Positions 38,057 to 48,459 are shown, counted from the stretch's first letter. The stretch: DNA of 64,000 nt from an uncultured Roseobacter sp. (GCF_947488185.1 NZ_CANKYM010000003.1:836507-900506), one strand, 5' to 3'. The notes: a model not told the origin generated them from the sequence alone. A program made the numbers and translations.

Positions 38057-38281
38057 CAGGCACCCCTGTTGCACCTCGCGCCACATCGGCACATTCAGCG
38101 ACATCTGGCATTGTGCCATGAACATCCGCCCATCCACCTGCAGGCAAATGGTCTGCCCAAGCTCCACCCGCTCGCCGGATTTGTCGGTGCAATAGCACTC
38201 GACGGTCTTGCCGCTAGGGCTGGTGACATCGGCAATGCCCGGCAGGGCAGCCCAGATCAGAAGCAGGCTCAGTCGTTTCAT
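37994..38281 (-). CDS. Small secreted cysteine-containing hypothetical protein
   Basis: This is a 95-residue protein with a signal-peptide-like start ([19 protein letters not shown]) and a conserved-looking body: [21 protein letters not shown], then [20 protein letters not shown] and a further QQGC. The five cysteines suggest disulfides in the periplasm. I chose ATG 38281, at the basic-hydrophobic signal start, over an in-frame codon at 38317. The last 20 codons run into the convergent DUF1499 gene with no earlier stop. The function is unknown. Confidence 0.7.
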   Translation of the reverse strand: MKRLSLLLIWAALPGIADVTSPSGKTVECYCTDKSGERVELGQTICLQVDGRMFMAQCQMSLNVPMWREVQQGCLSSSLQGGDHPLQSFPVDAQI

Positions 38282-38344
38282 GGCGAAAACAATAGCATGG
38301 TGCCTGCTCTTGACCAACGGCTTTCAATGTCGGAGAGACGCAGA

Positions 38345-39400
38345 ATGATCCCGGTGCAGCAATTGGAACAGATAAAGGCGCGTTTCGAGTATCTCGAGGC
38401 GGCAATGTCGGCGGGTGATGCCTCGGCGGACATCGCGGCGCTGGCCAAGGAGTATTCCGATCTGCGCCCGGTGGTGGAGCAGATTGCAGCCTATCGCCAA
38501 TTGCTGGGTGATCTGAACGAGGCACAGGAAATGCTGTCGGATCCGGATATGGCTGCGCTTGCGGAAGAGGAAATGCCCCGGTTGAAGGCCGCTTTGCCCG
38601 CCGCCGAAGCCGCCCTTCAGTTGGCGCTTTTGCCCAAGGACAAGGCCGATGCGAAACCCGCGATGCTGGAGATCAGGCCCGGCACGGGCGGGGATGAGGC
38701 AGCGCTCTTTGCGGGCGATCTGCTGCGGATGTACCAGCGCTATGCTGAGAGCAACGGCTGGCAGTTTGAGATCATCGAACTGCAGGAGACTGAGCTGGGC
38801 GGCATCAAGGAAGTGGTGGCGCATGTCAAAGGGCAAAACGTCTTTGCTCGGTTGAAGTATGAAAGCGGTGTGCACCGGGTGCAGCGTGTGCCCAGCACCG
38901 AAAGTGGCGGCCGCATTCATACCTCGGCGGCGACGGTCGCCGTGCTGCCGGAGGCCGAAGACGTGGACATCCAGATCGAGGCCAACGATCTGCGCATTGA
39001 TACGATGCGGTCCTCCGGCGCGGGGGGGCAGCATGTCAACACCACCGATTCCGCCGTGCGGATCACGCATTTGCCAACCGGCCTTGTGGTCACAAGTTCC
39101 GAAAAGTCACAGCACCGCAACCGCGAGATCGCGATGCAGGTCCTGCGCGCGCGCCTCTACGATCAGGAACGGGCACGGGTGGATGGCGAACGGTCAGCGG
39201 ACCGTGCAGCACAAGTGGGGTCCGGGGATCGCTCGGAACGCATCCGCACCTATAACTTTCCGCAGGGGCGCATGACGGATCACCGGATCAACATGACGCT
39301 CTACCGGCTGGATGCGGTGATGCAGGGCGATCTCGACGAGATCGTGGACGCGCTGACAGCCGATGCGCAGGCGCGGCAGATGGCGGAGATGGGGCAGTGA
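38345..39400 (+). CDS. prfA: Peptide chain release factor 1
   Basis: This is a 351-residue class I release factor that reads UAA and UAG. The catalytic motif [24 protein letters not shown] is intact, with the glutamine later methylated by PrmC, the next gene. The RF1 codon-recognition region, rather than an SPF tripeptide, is expected in the preceding domain and nothing contradicts it. I chose ATG 38345 ([14 protein letters not shown]); an open frame reaches back to 38069 antisense to the secreted protein and is rejected. Confidence 0.95.
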   Translation: MIPVQQLEQIKARFEYLEAAMSAGDASADIAALAKEYSDLRPVVEQIAAYRQLLGDLNEAQEMLSDPDMAALAEEEMPRLKAALPAAEAALQLALLPKDKADAKPAMLEIRPGTGGDEAALFAGDLLRMYQRYAESNGWQFEIIELQETELGGIKEVVAHVKGQNVFARLKYESGVHRVQRVPSTESGGRIHTSAATVAVLPEAEDVDIQIEANDLRIDTMRSSGAGGQHVNTTDSAVRITHLPTGLVVTSSEKSQHRNREIAMQVLRARLYDQERARVDGERSADRAAQVGSGDRSERIRTYNFPQGRMTDHRINMTLYRLDAVMQGDLDEIVDALTADAQARQMAEMGQ

Positions 39401-40230
39401 CCGCCGCCGAGGCCATGGTGGCCGCGATGGCGCGGCTGCGGGCTGCGGGCGTTCCGGATCCGGCGCGGGATGCGCGGGTGCTGCTGGCCCATGCGGCGAA
39501 GGTCGATGCGGCGCGGGTTACGTTGATCGCGCCCGAGGACATCGCGCCGGAGATCGCCGAACGCTACGACAATCTGGTCGCCCTGCGGGCCGTGCGGGTG
39601 CCGGTCTCGCAGCTGATCGGGGCGCGCGAATTCTACGGTCGCGCCTTCGAGATCAGCCGCGATGTGCTGGACCCACGCCCGGAGACCGAAGCGCTGATCG
39701 AGGTCGCCCTGTCAGAACCCTTTGCGCGCATACTTGATCTGGGAACCGGATCAGGCTGCATTCTGGTAACGCTTCTGGCGGAACGCCCGGAAGCGGAAGG
39801 GGTCGGCGTCGATCTGAGCGAAGCCGCCTGTCTGCATGCCAGCGCGAATGCCGCGCGGCATGCGGTTGCCGATCGTGCCACGGTCCTGAAATCAGATTGG
39901 TTCGAGGCTGTCGAAGGGCGATACGACCTCATCGTCTCCAATCCGCCCTACCTGACAGCGGAAGAGATGTTGCAGGTTCAACCCGAATTGCGCGACCACG
40001 AACCGCGCCTCGCGCTGACCGATGAACGGGACGGGCTCTCGGCGTATCGCGTCATTGCCGCACAAGCACAAGGGTACCTGAATGCGCGCGGTCGCGTTCT
40101 GGTTGAGACAGGTTGGCAGCAGGGGGCGGCGGTGGCTGCGATCTTTGAGGCGCAGGGCTGGGGCGAAGTGGCGATTCTCCCCGATCTGGGGGGGCAGGAT
40201 CGTGTGGTTTCTGCCGCGAAACCTGGATAA
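39397..40230 (+). CDS. prmC: Peptide chain release factor N5-glutamine methyltransferase
   Basis: This 277-residue class I SAM methyltransferase methylates the glutamine of the release-factor GGQ motif. The SAM site [16 protein letters not shown] and the catalytic NPPY in [14 protein letters not shown] are both present. The GTG start at 39397 overlaps the prfA stop, so the enzyme and its substrate are translationally coupled. Family-typical length. Confidence 0.95.
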   Translation: MTAAEAMVAAMARLRAAGVPDPARDARVLLAHAAKVDAARVTLIAPEDIAPEIAERYDNLVALRAVRVPVSQLIGAREFYGRAFEISRDVLDPRPETEALIEVALSEPFARILDLGTGSGCILVTLLAERPEAEGVGVDLSEAACLHASANAARHAVADRATVLKSDWFEAVEGRYDLIVSNPPYLTAEEMLQVQPELRDHEPRLALTDERDGLSAYRVIAAQAQGYLNARGRVLVETGWQQGAAVAAIFEAQGWGEVAILPDLGGQDRVVSAAKPG

Positions 40231-40453
40231 ATTGTCCTGAAAATGCAGGAAAATTCCGCGAATCTGGTTAAAATCGATCATTACCTCTTGCGGCAGGACG
40301 ACGTGCGTGTTTATTCAAAGATGTTGCAGCGGTGGATGCCCAACACTGGCGGTCCCGCGCGGCGTTATGCCCAACATATCGACCCCCCGGAATGAAAGCA
40401 GCAAAAAGCGCATCCGGTCACACGATCCACAGCACGAAGGCTGAGCGAACTTC

Positions 40454-40996
40454 ATGAAATCATCGAGATCCCGGTCCCGCTCAAAGAGCAACCGCAACCG
40501 GTCCCAAGGCAATCAAGGCGGCAATGTCGTCAACCGCGTGTTCGACAGTTCGGGCCCGGAAGGCAAGGTGCGGGGCACGCCGCAGCAGATCATCGAAAAA
40601 TATAATCAGCTGACGCGTGATGCACAGCTGAGCAATGACCGCGTGGCAGCTGAGAATTTCCAGCAGCACGCTGAGCATTACACCCGCATGCTCGCGGAAG
40701 CGCAACGCGAGATCGAAGCGCGCCGCGAAGAGCAGGAACGTCAGAACCGCGAGCGTCAGGCCGAGCGTGACCGTGAACGCGCCGAGCGCCAGGAGCGCGA
40801 AGGCAGTCAGGCGGTCGAACAGGCAGCGCAGCAGCAACCAAATGCCGATGCCCAGGGGGGGGAAAGCAATCTGGTGGAAACACCAGAGAGCCAGCCCAAG
40901 CCCAAGCGGTCTCCGCGCCGCAAACCGCGGCCCAAGCCGGAGGCGTCGAACGGCGATCAGCCCGGCGGGGATGACGCGCCAAAAGCGGCAGAATGA
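40454..40996 (+). CDS. DUF4167 domain protein, low-complexity basic
   Basis: This is a 180-residue protein with the DUF4167 start MKSSRSRSRSKSNRNRSQGN and the conserved GTPQQIIEKYNQLTRDAQLSNDRVAAENF segment. The remainder is charged helical coil (EEQERQNRERQAERDRERAERQ) and a Pro/Lys/Arg tail. DUF4167 is common in alphaproteobacteria next to prmC; its role is unknown, and RNA binding is suggested only by composition. A rho-independent terminator follows immediately. Confidence 0.88.
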   Translation: MKSSRSRSRSKSNRNRSQGNQGGNVVNRVFDSSGPEGKVRGTPQQIIEKYNQLTRDAQLSNDRVAAENFQQHAEHYTRMLAEAQREIEARREEQERQNRERQAERDRERAERQEREGSQAVEQAAQQQPNADAQGGESNLVETPESQPKPKRSPRRKPRPKPEASNGDQPGGDDAPKAAE

Positions 40997-41009
40997 GCGA
41001 TTGAAATGA

Positions 41010-41031
41010 CCCCGCCACCGGCGGGGTTTTT
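41010..41031 (+). terminator. Rho-independent terminator after the DUF4167 gene
   Basis: CCCCGCC (41010-41016) and GGCGGGG (41020-41026) form a perfect 7-bp stem with a three-base loop, followed by five Ts (41027-41031). It ends transcription of the prfA-prmC-DUF4167 side and abuts the stop of the convergent rsmA. Confidence 0.85.
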
Positions 41032-41879
41032 CATGTCTGCGCCATGCTGCGAGCCAGCGCGCAGAACCCTTCGAGTGGGATCTGCTCGGCCCGGTCCGTG
41101 GGTTTCAGCCCGGCGGCAATCAGACGGTCCTCGATATCGGGTGCAAGGCCTTTCAGCGCGGCGCGCAGCATCTTGCGGCGCTGGTTGAAGGCGGCGGCGA
41201 CCACGCGGCTCAGAACGGTGGCATCGGCCTTGAAGCGGGGCTTGGGCAATGCTTGAAGATGCACAACGCTGCTGGAGACTTTAGGCGGCGGCGTGAAAGC
41301 CTCTGGTGGCAGTTGCAGCACGATCCGCGCGTCGGCCCGCCACTGCGCGAGGATGGCAAGGCGCCCGTAAGTCTTGCTGCCCGGCTGCGCCACGATCCTC
41401 TCTGCCACTTCGCGCTGGAACATCAGCGTCAGGCTAAGCCAGAAGGGCGGCCAGTCCTGCGGTGTCAGCCAGCGCACCAGAAGCTCCGTGCCGACATTAT
41501 AGGGCAGATTGGCCGCCACGCGGATGGGTGGGGTCAGATGTGCCAGCGGGTCGATGTCCAACGCATCGCCTTCCAGCACGGTCAATCGTCCGGGGCAGGC
41601 GGCGACGATCTCCGCGAGGGCGGGCAGACAGCGGGCGTCTTTCTCAATCGCCAGCACGTGGCGCGCCCCTTCGGACAGCAGCCCACGGGTCAGCCCGCCC
41701 GGCCCAGGCCCAATTTCAAGCACGTCGCATTTCGTCAGATCGCCAGCCTGCCGGGCAATCTTGGCAGTCAGGTTCAGATCCAGCAGGAAATTTTGCCCCA
41801 TCGATTTGCGCGCCTGCAGATCATGGGTGCGGATCACCTCGCGCAGCGGTGGCAGGTTGTCGATGGTCCCCATCTTCAT
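41031..41879 (-). CDS. rsmA: 16S rRNA (A1518/A1519) dimethyltransferase
   Basis: This 282-residue KsgA/RsmA enzyme dimethylates two adjacent adenines in helix 45 of 16S rRNA. The [16 protein letters not shown] opening, [19 protein letters not shown] site, [18 protein letters not shown] with the NLPY catalytic motif, and the C-terminal [15 protein letters not shown] domain are all present. It is the last gene of the lptF-lptG-lptD-surA-pdxA-rsmA run. Start MKMGTI at 41879; ATG 41873 is a possible alternative. Confidence 0.95.
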   Translation of the reverse strand: MKMGTIDNLPPLREVIRTHDLQARKSMGQNFLLDLNLTAKIARQAGDLTKCDVLEIGPGPGGLTRGLLSEGARHVLAIEKDARCLPALAEIVAACPGRLTVLEGDALDIDPLAHLTPPIRVAANLPYNVGTELLVRWLTPQDWPPFWLSLTLMFQREVAERIVAQPGSKTYGRLAILAQWRADARIVLQLPPEAFTPPPKVSSSVVHLQALPKPRFKADATVLSRVVAAAFNQRRKMLRAALKGLAPDIEDRLIAAGLKPTDRAEQIPLEGFCALARSMAQT

Positions 41880-41907
41880 TGTTCCTCAAATATGCCCGCC
41901 GGAGGCG

Positions 41908-42882
41908 TCACAGCTGGGCCATCCGAGCGGCCAGCTTCACGGCTTCGATCATACTAGCGGGTGTCGCCACGCCCTTGCCCGCGATGTCAAAGGCCGTGCC
42001 GTGGTCCGGTGAGGTCCGGATGAACGGCAAGCCAAGCGTGACATTCACCCCCTTATCGAAATCCAATGTCTTGATCGGGATCAGCGCCTGATCATGATAC
42101 ATTGCAATCGCCGCATCATAACCGCGCCGCGCAGCGGCATGGAACATCGTGTCGGCGGGCAGGGGGCCGCGCAGGTCAAATCCTGCCTCTCGCATCTCGC
42201 CGATCAGGGCCGCGATCCAATCCGTTTCCTGCCTGCCCATGGTGCCGCCTTCGCCTGCATGGGGGTTCAAACCCGCAATCGCAATGCGGGGCGCGGCGAT
42301 GCCAAATTGCTGGCGCAGCGCGTGGTCCGTGATCTCAATGGTCTCGCGCAGCAGGTCCGGCGTTAATGTCCGGGGCACGTCTTCAAGTGCTATGTGGACG
42401 GTTGCGGGGACCACGCGCAGCGCGTCGGAGGCGAGCATCATGACCGCCCGCGTCTTACCCCCGGAGAGGGCAGCGAGGTATTCGGTATGACCGGGATAGG
42501 CGAAATCAGCGCCTTCGATCAGCGCCTTTTTGTGGATGGGCGCTGTACACAGCGCGCTGGCGTCACCTGATTGCACCAGCTCAACACAGGCCGCGATGAC
42601 ATCGATCACCCCTTCGGCATTTGCAGGATCCGGCGTTCCCGGTTTAGCGGGGTTGGGAAACCCGTGGTGCAAAACGGGCAGGGCCTTTGCGCAAATCTCG
42701 GCAGCCTCTTCTGGTATGTCGATGACCTGATAGCGGGTACCGGCGGGCAGATGGCGCGGGTCGCCCATCCAGACCATTGGGATCTGTGCGCCAATCGCAG
42801 CCCAGGCCGCTGCGGCGATTTCCGGGCCAATCCCGGCTGGTTCCCCGCAACTGATGATTACGGGTGCCGTGTCGGCTGTCAT
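41908..42882 (-). CDS. pdxA: 4-hydroxythreonine-4-phosphate dehydrogenase
   Basis: This 324-residue enzyme oxidises 4-phosphohydroxy-L-threonine in pyridoxal phosphate synthesis. Typical segments are CGEPAGIGPEIAAAAW, TAPIHKKALIEGADFAYPGHTEYLA with metal-binding histidine, NPHAGEGGTMGRQE and AMYHDQALIPIKTLDFDKGVNVTLGLPFIRTSPDHGTAFDIAG. All conserved motifs are intact. The start overlaps the surA stop by four bases and rsmA follows by 28 bases. Confidence 0.95.
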   Translation of the reverse strand: MTADTAPVIISCGEPAGIGPEIAAAAWAAIGAQIPMVWMGDPRHLPAGTRYQVIDIPEEAAEICAKALPVLHHGFPNPAKPGTPDPANAEGVIDVIAACVELVQSGDASALCTAPIHKKALIEGADFAYPGHTEYLAALSGGKTRAVMMLASDALRVVPATVHIALEDVPRTLTPDLLRETIEITDHALRQQFGIAAPRIAIAGLNPHAGEGGTMGRQETDWIAALIGEMREAGFDLRGPLPADTMFHAAARRGYDAAIAMYHDQALIPIKTLDFDKGVNVTLGLPFIRTSPDHGTAFDIAGKGVATPASMIEAVKLAARMAQL

Positions 42883-44099
42883 GGGGTCACGATACGGGCG
42901 TCAGCGCGCAGCTGATCCAGAAATCCTTCGGCATAGGCGCTGATCCGGCTGGACCGCAGGGCAGCGGCCACGTCTTCCCGCGCCACATCCTCGTTCACCG
43001 CAGAGGTACGGCCACACATCATCAGAAAGACAAGTGTCTCTCCATTGGCCCGTGTCAGCGTTGTGGACACCTCGCCGGGATCGAGCTTGCTGAGCTCGAT
43101 GGCGATATCCTGCGGAATTTCAGAGGGAGGCTTGCTGCCGCGTTCGAGTACCTCTTCTGGCTGGCCCTGGGCCACGCCATAAAGATCGTCACAGACGTCT
43201 ACCCGCGCGCGGACTTTCTCGGCAGCCGCCAGACCGGCTGGCGTCCGCCCGCCTGGAATATAGTATGCCGCATATTCAATCGCGGCATACTCTCGTGCAG
43301 GTGTTCCGGTTTCCTCGATATCGCGCAGCTGGAAAAGCGCTACGGCGTTGGGAATGCTCAGTGGTTCGGTGACTTCCCCCGGCGCCAGTGACAACAGGAT
43401 CGGGCGCAGCACCGGTGGCAGGTTGTTCAACTCCTGCCATGGCAGGCGCCCGCCCGCATCCCGCGAGGCCGTTGCCGAAAACTCACGCGCATAGTTCGAA
43501 AACTCTTCGGTAGAAGTGCTCGCCGCGATCTCCTGGGCGATCTCGTCAACATCGGCCTTCCTTTCAGGCGGGGCCGGAATGATGATTTCAGAGACCAGAA
43601 CACGAACACCGGACGCGCCCCCGGCAGTGCCCAAGGCGCGATCAATTTCCGCTTCGGTGATCTGGACACGCGCGCCAAACCGCGCACCAATCAGTTCGCG
43701 CCACGCGACGCCGACTTCTACAAAATCGCGGAAAGTCTCTTCTGCCACGCCACCATCAATGAGGGCCGCGAGGAACTGATCCTTGGTCATATTTGCTCGC
43801 CCGGCAAACTCCTCGATACCCGTGTCGATCTCTTCGTCGGTCAACTCCAGCCCGACAGCCGCGATCGCCTGGGCCTGCAAACGCTCATTGATCAGCGTGT
43901 CAACGACATCCTGACGCCCCGAGCCCGGCGCGTTGAGCAAGCGCAGGAAGGTCGTGCGCTGGTCAACTTCATATTCGGTCACAACAGCGTCATTGACGAA
44001 AACCACCGGATCAAACAGACCCTGTGCTGCAAGAGGTGGTGCGACGGCCATTGCGACCACGAAGGCGAAAATGGATTTCATACTGCTCATTGCGTTCAT
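42879..44099 (-). CDS. surA: Periplasmic peptidyl-prolyl isomerase/chaperone (SurA-like)
   Basis: This is a secreted chaperone for outer-membrane proteins, a little over 400 residues long. After a signal peptide (KSIFAFVVAMAVAPPLAAQG) there is a SurA-N-like helical domain (DEEIDTGIEEFAGRANMTKDQFLAALIDGGV), then parvulin-like segments (ILLSLAPGEVTEPLSIPNAVALFQL). Only about one parvulin domain is clearly seen, so it may be shorter in isomerase content than E. coli SurA. Several close ATGs exist between 44081 and 44117; I chose 44099. The start lies at the very end of lptD. Confidence 0.88.
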   Translation of the reverse strand: MNAMSSMKSIFAFVVAMAVAPPLAAQGLFDPVVFVNDAVVTEYEVDQRTTFLRLLNAPGSGRQDVVDTLINERLQAQAIAAVGLELTDEEIDTGIEEFAGRANMTKDQFLAALIDGGVAEETFRDFVEVGVAWRELIGARFGARVQITEAEIDRALGTAGGASGVRVLVSEIIIPAPPERKADVDEIAQEIAASTSTEEFSNYAREFSATASRDAGGRLPWQELNNLPPVLRPILLSLAPGEVTEPLSIPNAVALFQLRDIEETGTPAREYAAIEYAAYYIPGGRTPAGLAAAEKVRARVDVCDDLYGVAQGQPEEVLERGSKPPSEIPQDIAIELSKLDPGEVSTTLTRANGETLVFLMMCGRTSAVNEDVAREDVAAALRSSRISAYAEGFLDQLRADARIVTP

Positions 44100-44107
44100 T
44101 GTTCTTG

Positions 44108-46225
44108 TTACCCGCATGTTCTGGTGTAGGTTTCCGTGCCTTTTTTCGCCGAAAATCCCCTTAGCCCGATGCTTAAGCCCAAAGTCGTCGAGGGTTCAAG
44201 GCTTGCCGATGTCGAGTAGCTGCGTTCGACGGAGAATGCCACCGCCACACATTCGTTCTCGTAGACAAAGCCAACTCCGGCGGTCGAGGCGCGATCAATC
44301 GCGATATCGTAACGCCAGTCGGCGGTTGCGGTCCAGTATTTGTCGACCCTGTAGGATCCATCAAGCGCAATTTCCGCGATGTTCTCGGGCCGGTCTTCCG
44401 CAAGGTCCCGCGTAAGCCACAGATAGCTGCCGCCGAGGCGTGATCGGTCATTGCTGAAGTCGCCGCGCACTTCTGCCTTGGTAAAATCGAATTCAGCGTC
44501 GAAGAGCGAGCGTGCGGTCAACGACCAGCCGTCCGCTGATTTCATCTGGCCAGCCACAAGGTAGCTCGAAGAGACACCGGTCAGACCGGAGGACTCTGTA
44601 AAATCGGGTTCTGCATCGTCACGTAAAATCTGTCCAACTGTCAGGGACGTATCGAGCCCGTTGGGGTCAAACCGCGCCCAATTTACCCCCAAGGCCGCCG
44701 TGCGTCCGCGCTCGCGGCGGTCGGATTCGGGAAAGCGTGAGAGTGAAAGCAGGTTGCCGCCGTCAAATTCGACCCGTGTGCTTTCTTCGTTCGGTATGTC
44801 TGGCCTGTCACCGCCCACCCAGCCCAGTTGGACAACGGGTTCCAGAAACTGGGTGACGCCGTTTTCATCGCTGCGCGCCATCGGGTAGCGAAAGGCAATC
44901 GCGCCGCGTGGTGTCAATTCCGTCTGCGTTTGTGGTGTGGCGCTGTCCTGGGTGATGTTGAAGAGATCCGCTACGGCACCAAGGGTGACTTCGGCGCGGA
45001 TACCGCTGGCCAATGTCCAGCCACGCAGCCAATCCGCCTCGGTGCTGAAACGCGACACGTCCCGACCGACAATATCCACATCTGAATAACGGTAGTGGCT
45101 GTGTGCAGTTGCTCCGAACCGCACTTCCCCACCAATGGAGCCGGGGAAGTAGCGCGCTTCGTAAATTGCATCCCCGACAATGGTTGGAATGTTGGCGTTG
45201 ATATCCGCATCCCGCAGCGATTTGAAGGCGATCACACTGCCTGAAAGAAACTCGTCCCGCCGCGCTCGGCTGATCGTGATGGCACTGTCCAGACGGTCTT
45301 TGCCGGAATAGCCGTAGTCCTTGAGATAAGCATCATCGGTGGTGACTTCGATGTCGAATTCCAGTTTGAAATCATTCCGAAGATCGAAAGCCCCGTCGCC
45401 GAAAACATACCCCCGCGTCTCGCCCGGCCGCTCGTCATCACGGCTGATCGCACCGTTGAACTCGATCCGCCCGTTCACAAAGGCCTGCCGGTATCGCAAT
45501 TCCAGCGTGCGGGTCCGCGAAGAAATGTAAGGCGTTACGGTGATGTCCCGGTCTTCGGCGATGTTGATGAAATAGGGAATTTTGATCCCGGTGCCCAGTT
45601 GCGATGTTGTGCGCAGCGAGGGGATCAAGAACCCCGTGGCGCGGTCCAGTGTCGGATCGGGCAAGCGCAGCCGTGGGATGTAGAGGATCGGCGTGTTGCG
45701 AATGAGAAATTGCGCCCCATCAAAATACAGCTGCCTTTCTTCCTTGTCATGGATGACCCGTTTTGCCCGGATCTGCCAGAGCGGCGGTGTGCCATCTTCA
45801 CAGACTTTACAGGAGGTTACAGCAGTTTTGTAAAGTTGACTGTAGCGCCCATTGACCCTTTGTATCTGTACTGCGGCCAGTTGCAGCTGCTGGTTCAGCA
45901 CCATGCGTGCGCCGGTCAGCAACCCCGTTTGCAGATTGGCATCCAATTCGGCCGCCGACGCCAAAACCCGGATGTCGTCGCCCTCCTGCATGGTGATCGG
46001 TCCGGAAATTGTCAGTGCGCCGCTTGCCCGGTCATAGCGGATTTCGGAAGCGGTGATGCGGGTTGTGCCCTGGAAGGCCTCGACATTGCCGCGTGCGATC
46101 AACGCGCTGTCATTTTCGATAAAGAGTTCGTCGGCGATCAGCACGGCGGGAGGGGCAGATGTCTCCTGCGCCCAGCTCAGCAATGGCCAGACCAGCATCA
46201 GCAGAGTGAGAACGGCACGCGTCAC
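44108..46225 (-). CDS. lptD: LPS assembly protein LptD
   Basis: This 705-residue outer-membrane beta-barrel inserts lipopolysaccharide into the outer leaflet. It begins with a signal peptide (AVLTLLMLVWPLLSWAQ), then an OstA/jellyroll domain (VLIADELFIENDSALIARGNVEAFQG) and a long region of alternating strands. The cysteines seen in VTSCKVCEDG may form the conserved inter-domain disulfides. It lies 3 bases after lptG and just before surA. Full length for an alphaproteobacterial LptD. Confidence 0.93.
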   Translation of the reverse strand: MTRAVLTLLMLVWPLLSWAQETSAPPAVLIADELFIENDSALIARGNVEAFQGTTRITASEIRYDRASGALTISGPITMQEGDDIRVLASAAELDANLQTGLLTGARMVLNQQLQLAAVQIQRVNGRYSQLYKTAVTSCKVCEDGTPPLWQIRAKRVIHDKEERQLYFDGAQFLIRNTPILYIPRLRLPDPTLDRATGFLIPSLRTTSQLGTGIKIPYFINIAEDRDITVTPYISSRTRTLELRYRQAFVNGRIEFNGAISRDDERPGETRGYVFGDGAFDLRNDFKLEFDIEVTTDDAYLKDYGYSGKDRLDSAITISRARRDEFLSGSVIAFKSLRDADINANIPTIVGDAIYEARYFPGSIGGEVRFGATAHSHYRYSDVDIVGRDVSRFSTEADWLRGWTLASGIRAEVTLGAVADLFNITQDSATPQTQTELTPRGAIAFRYPMARSDENGVTQFLEPVVQLGWVGGDRPDIPNEESTRVEFDGGNLLSLSRFPESDRRERGRTAALGVNWARFDPNGLDTSLTVGQILRDDAEPDFTESSGLTGVSSSYLVAGQMKSADGWSLTARSLFDAEFDFTKAEVRGDFSNDRSRLGGSYLWLTRDLAEDRPENIAEIALDGSYRVDKYWTATADWRYDIAIDRASTAGVGFVYENECVAVAFSVERSYSTSASLEPSTTLGLSIGLRGFSAKKGTETYTRTCG

Positions 46226-46228
46226 GGC

Positions 46229-47326
46229 TCAACCATCCTCCGCGTGTAGTAAAAGGCCAAGGGCGAAGAGAACGGCGGCAACAGGTGGCGCCCAGGCCGC
46301 AAGATAAATCGGAATCTGCCCGTTTTCGCCCAGAATTTGCGCGAAGCTGCGAATGAAATACAAACCAAACCCCAAAAGCACTGCCGCCAGCACCGAAATG
46401 CCGGTTCCCCCAAATCGGGTATGCCGCATGGTGAAAGCGCTCGCAACAAGAACCATCGACATCAGGAACAGCGGGCGGGCAAGTTCCGATTGAAACCATA
46501 CGCGGTGCTGTCGCGAGGAAAAGCCCGCCTGATCCAGCTGTATTATGAATTCAGGCAGTTTCCAGATGGAGATCGAACTCGGGCGGCCAAAGCTTTCCCG
46601 GATACGTTCCAGGGTCAGGGTCGACGGGATAAAGAATTCGTCGTGCGCCTCGGCGTTTGCCTCGGCGTTCACGCCGGGTTGCAGCGGCCAGAGTTTCACA
46701 TTTCGCAAATCCCATCCGCCGTTCGCCAAGGCAGCACTTTCCGCTGCTACCCGTTTGATCGGCCCGCCGCCTGGCGCGTAGGAGAGGAAAGTCACGTCAT
46801 AAAGGATCGAGGCGTCTGCGTTCGAGCGCCACGCTCTGATGACGGTTTGTCCCTGGTCGCCGCCTTGACGCAACCACAGGCCTTCTCCTGAAATCGACAG
46901 GGTGGAGGCCCCGCCCGTGCGGTAGCTTTCGGAGAGTTCGCTGTAGCGTTTGCTGGTAGCGGCGACGATGGGGTTCAGTATGGTGACGGCCAAGCCCCCG
47001 ATGATCAGGGCAACAACCGATGGCGCGATCAGGGCGCGCAGCGCTGACCGGCCTGCAGCGCGTGTGGCCACCAGTTCCGATGATCGGGCGAGGCCGACAA
47101 AGAGCACAATGGTCGCCAGAATAATAATCAGGGGCAGGATTTCGTTTACCGTTTCGGGTGTCTTCAAAAGCGTGAGCCCGATGATGCGCCCGAAACTGAC
47201 GCCAAGATCACTGAAACCGCGCGCCTGATCTACAAGGTCGACAAGAGCCACGAGCGAAAAGAGCACCAGCGCGAGGAGAAGAAAGCTCATTGCAAAGCGG
47301 CGGGCGAAATAGATGTGCAGGATCAT
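46229..47326 (-). CDS. lptG: LPS export permease LptG
   Basis: This is a 365-residue inner-membrane subunit of the LptB2FG transporter, with six transmembrane helices and a periplasmic jellyroll between helices 3 and 4. The start MILHIYFARRFAMSFLLLALVLF opens helix 1 with a basic preceding residue, typical of the family. The conserved NEILPLIIILAT coupling-type segment follows. ATG 47326 overlaps the lptF stop by four bases; an upstream frame to 47446 is rejected. It pulls LPS from the membrane with LptF. Confidence 0.93.
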   Translation of the reverse strand: MILHIYFARRFAMSFLLLALVLFSLVALVDLVDQARGFSDLGVSFGRIIGLTLLKTPETVNEILPLIIILATIVLFVGLARSSELVATRAAGRSALRALIAPSVVALIIGGLAVTILNPIVAATSKRYSELSESYRTGGASTLSISGEGLWLRQGGDQGQTVIRAWRSNADASILYDVTFLSYAPGGGPIKRVAAESAALANGGWDLRNVKLWPLQPGVNAEANAEAHDEFFIPSTLTLERIRESFGRPSSISIWKLPEFIIQLDQAGFSSRQHRVWFQSELARPLFLMSMVLVASAFTMRHTRFGGTGISVLAAVLLGFGLYFIRSFAQILGENGQIPIYLAAWAPPVAAVLFALGLLLHAEDG

Positions 47327-48459
47327 GCCGGTTGTTCCTGTGCGGGCTGCCGCCTTCGGCGCAGTCGTTTTGGTCGCGCCACGTACCACATCATGCCGAC
47401 GCACAAGAGCGCGCCGACAATGACGGGCAGGTAGAGCAAAGGCCAAAGCCTCGCATCATCGCGCACCGGGTTTTGCATGGTGGATCTCGCCCCGTCGATC
47501 AACAGCAGCAGACCAAATGCAATTGCCACCTCGCGCCAGACACCGAACCGGGAATAGCCGCCGACCAACAGGGTTGTGAAGCCGATCATCGCAGCGACGA
47601 TGCAGAAAACAGGCTCGGCGAACCGGGCATGAAATTCTTCGGCAAATTCGCCCGGCCGTTGTTTGGTTTGCTCGGCCAGTGTATCCCAAGGCGTGAAAAG
47701 CTGCGGCGTCAGCATGTTCCGGGCAAGCAGGTTCTGGGTTCTGTTGTTTCGTGTCAAGGCACTGATGTCGAAAGAGAAATCTCGGAAGTTAGCCGTCGCA
47801 AGGCGGTTGGTTTGCGTGCTCAGGCGTTGCGCCATCCCGTCCACCATGATCAGTGTCGTGATGTTCTGATTGCGGATCAGATAGGCTTCGGCCGCGGTAT
47901 AGATCACGCCTTCATCCGGTTTGCGCCGATCCGACAGGAACACATCGCGCAGCACGCCGTCTTCGGCAATCTCGCGGGCATAAAAGGTCACGGCTGGCGA
48001 AGGATGCAGGAATGCACCCTCGGTCAGCAGGCGCGAAGTCGCATTTTGCGAAATCTCGGCCTCCCGTTCGCTGAGTTGTTGCAGCGCCAGCGGCAGCAGG
48101 AAGTGATTCAACACCGAGGCCATGAAAAACACGATCAGACCAAAGACGAAGACAGGTCGTGCCATGCGGAAGGGGCCGGTGCCCGTCGCCTGCATGACCG
48201 TCAGTTCACTTTCGTTGTTCATCCGGTTGGTCACATAGACCGATGCGGCGAAGGCGGAGATCGGCAGCACCGTGGTGATCAGTTTGGGCAGGCCAAGGGC
48301 AGTGAATTCCAGAAAGACCAGCGCCGACTGGCCATCACTGATCAGCCGGTCGAACAGGATCACTGCCTGGTTGATCCAGAAGACGGCCACCAGCACCAGA
48401 GAGAAAAAGCCAAACAACAGCAGCAGTTGCGACAGCACATATCTGTCGATCTTGCTCAC
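47323..48459 (-). CDS. lptF: LPS export permease LptF
   Basis: This is a 378-residue inner-membrane partner of LptG with the same YjgP/YjgQ fold. The start KIDRYVLSQLLLLFGFFSLVLVAVFW shows the membrane entry helix, and the coupling region GLPKLITTVLPISAFAASVYVTNRM is conserved. I chose GTG 48459, preceded by AAGGGGAGAG; a longer in-frame start at 48531 has a non-family leader. It is the first gene of the lpt-sur-pdx-rsm run. Its upstream spacer is shared with divergent pepA. Confidence 0.92.
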   Translation of the reverse strand: MSKIDRYVLSQLLLLFGFFSLVLVAVFWINQAVILFDRLISDGQSALVFLEFTALGLPKLITTVLPISAFAASVYVTNRMNNESELTVMQATGTGPFRMARPVFVFGLIVFFMASVLNHFLLPLALQQLSEREAEISQNATSRLLTEGAFLHPSPAVTFYAREIAEDGVLRDVFLSDRRKPDEGVIYTAAEAYLIRNQNITTLIMVDGMAQRLSTQTNRLATANFRDFSFDISALTRNNRTQNLLARNMLTPQLFTPWDTLAEQTKQRPGEFAEEFHARFAEPVFCIVAAMIGFTTLLVGGYSRFGVWREVAIAFGLLLLIDGARSTMQNPVRDDARLWPLLYLPVIVGALLCVGMMWYVARPKRLRRRRQPAQEQPA

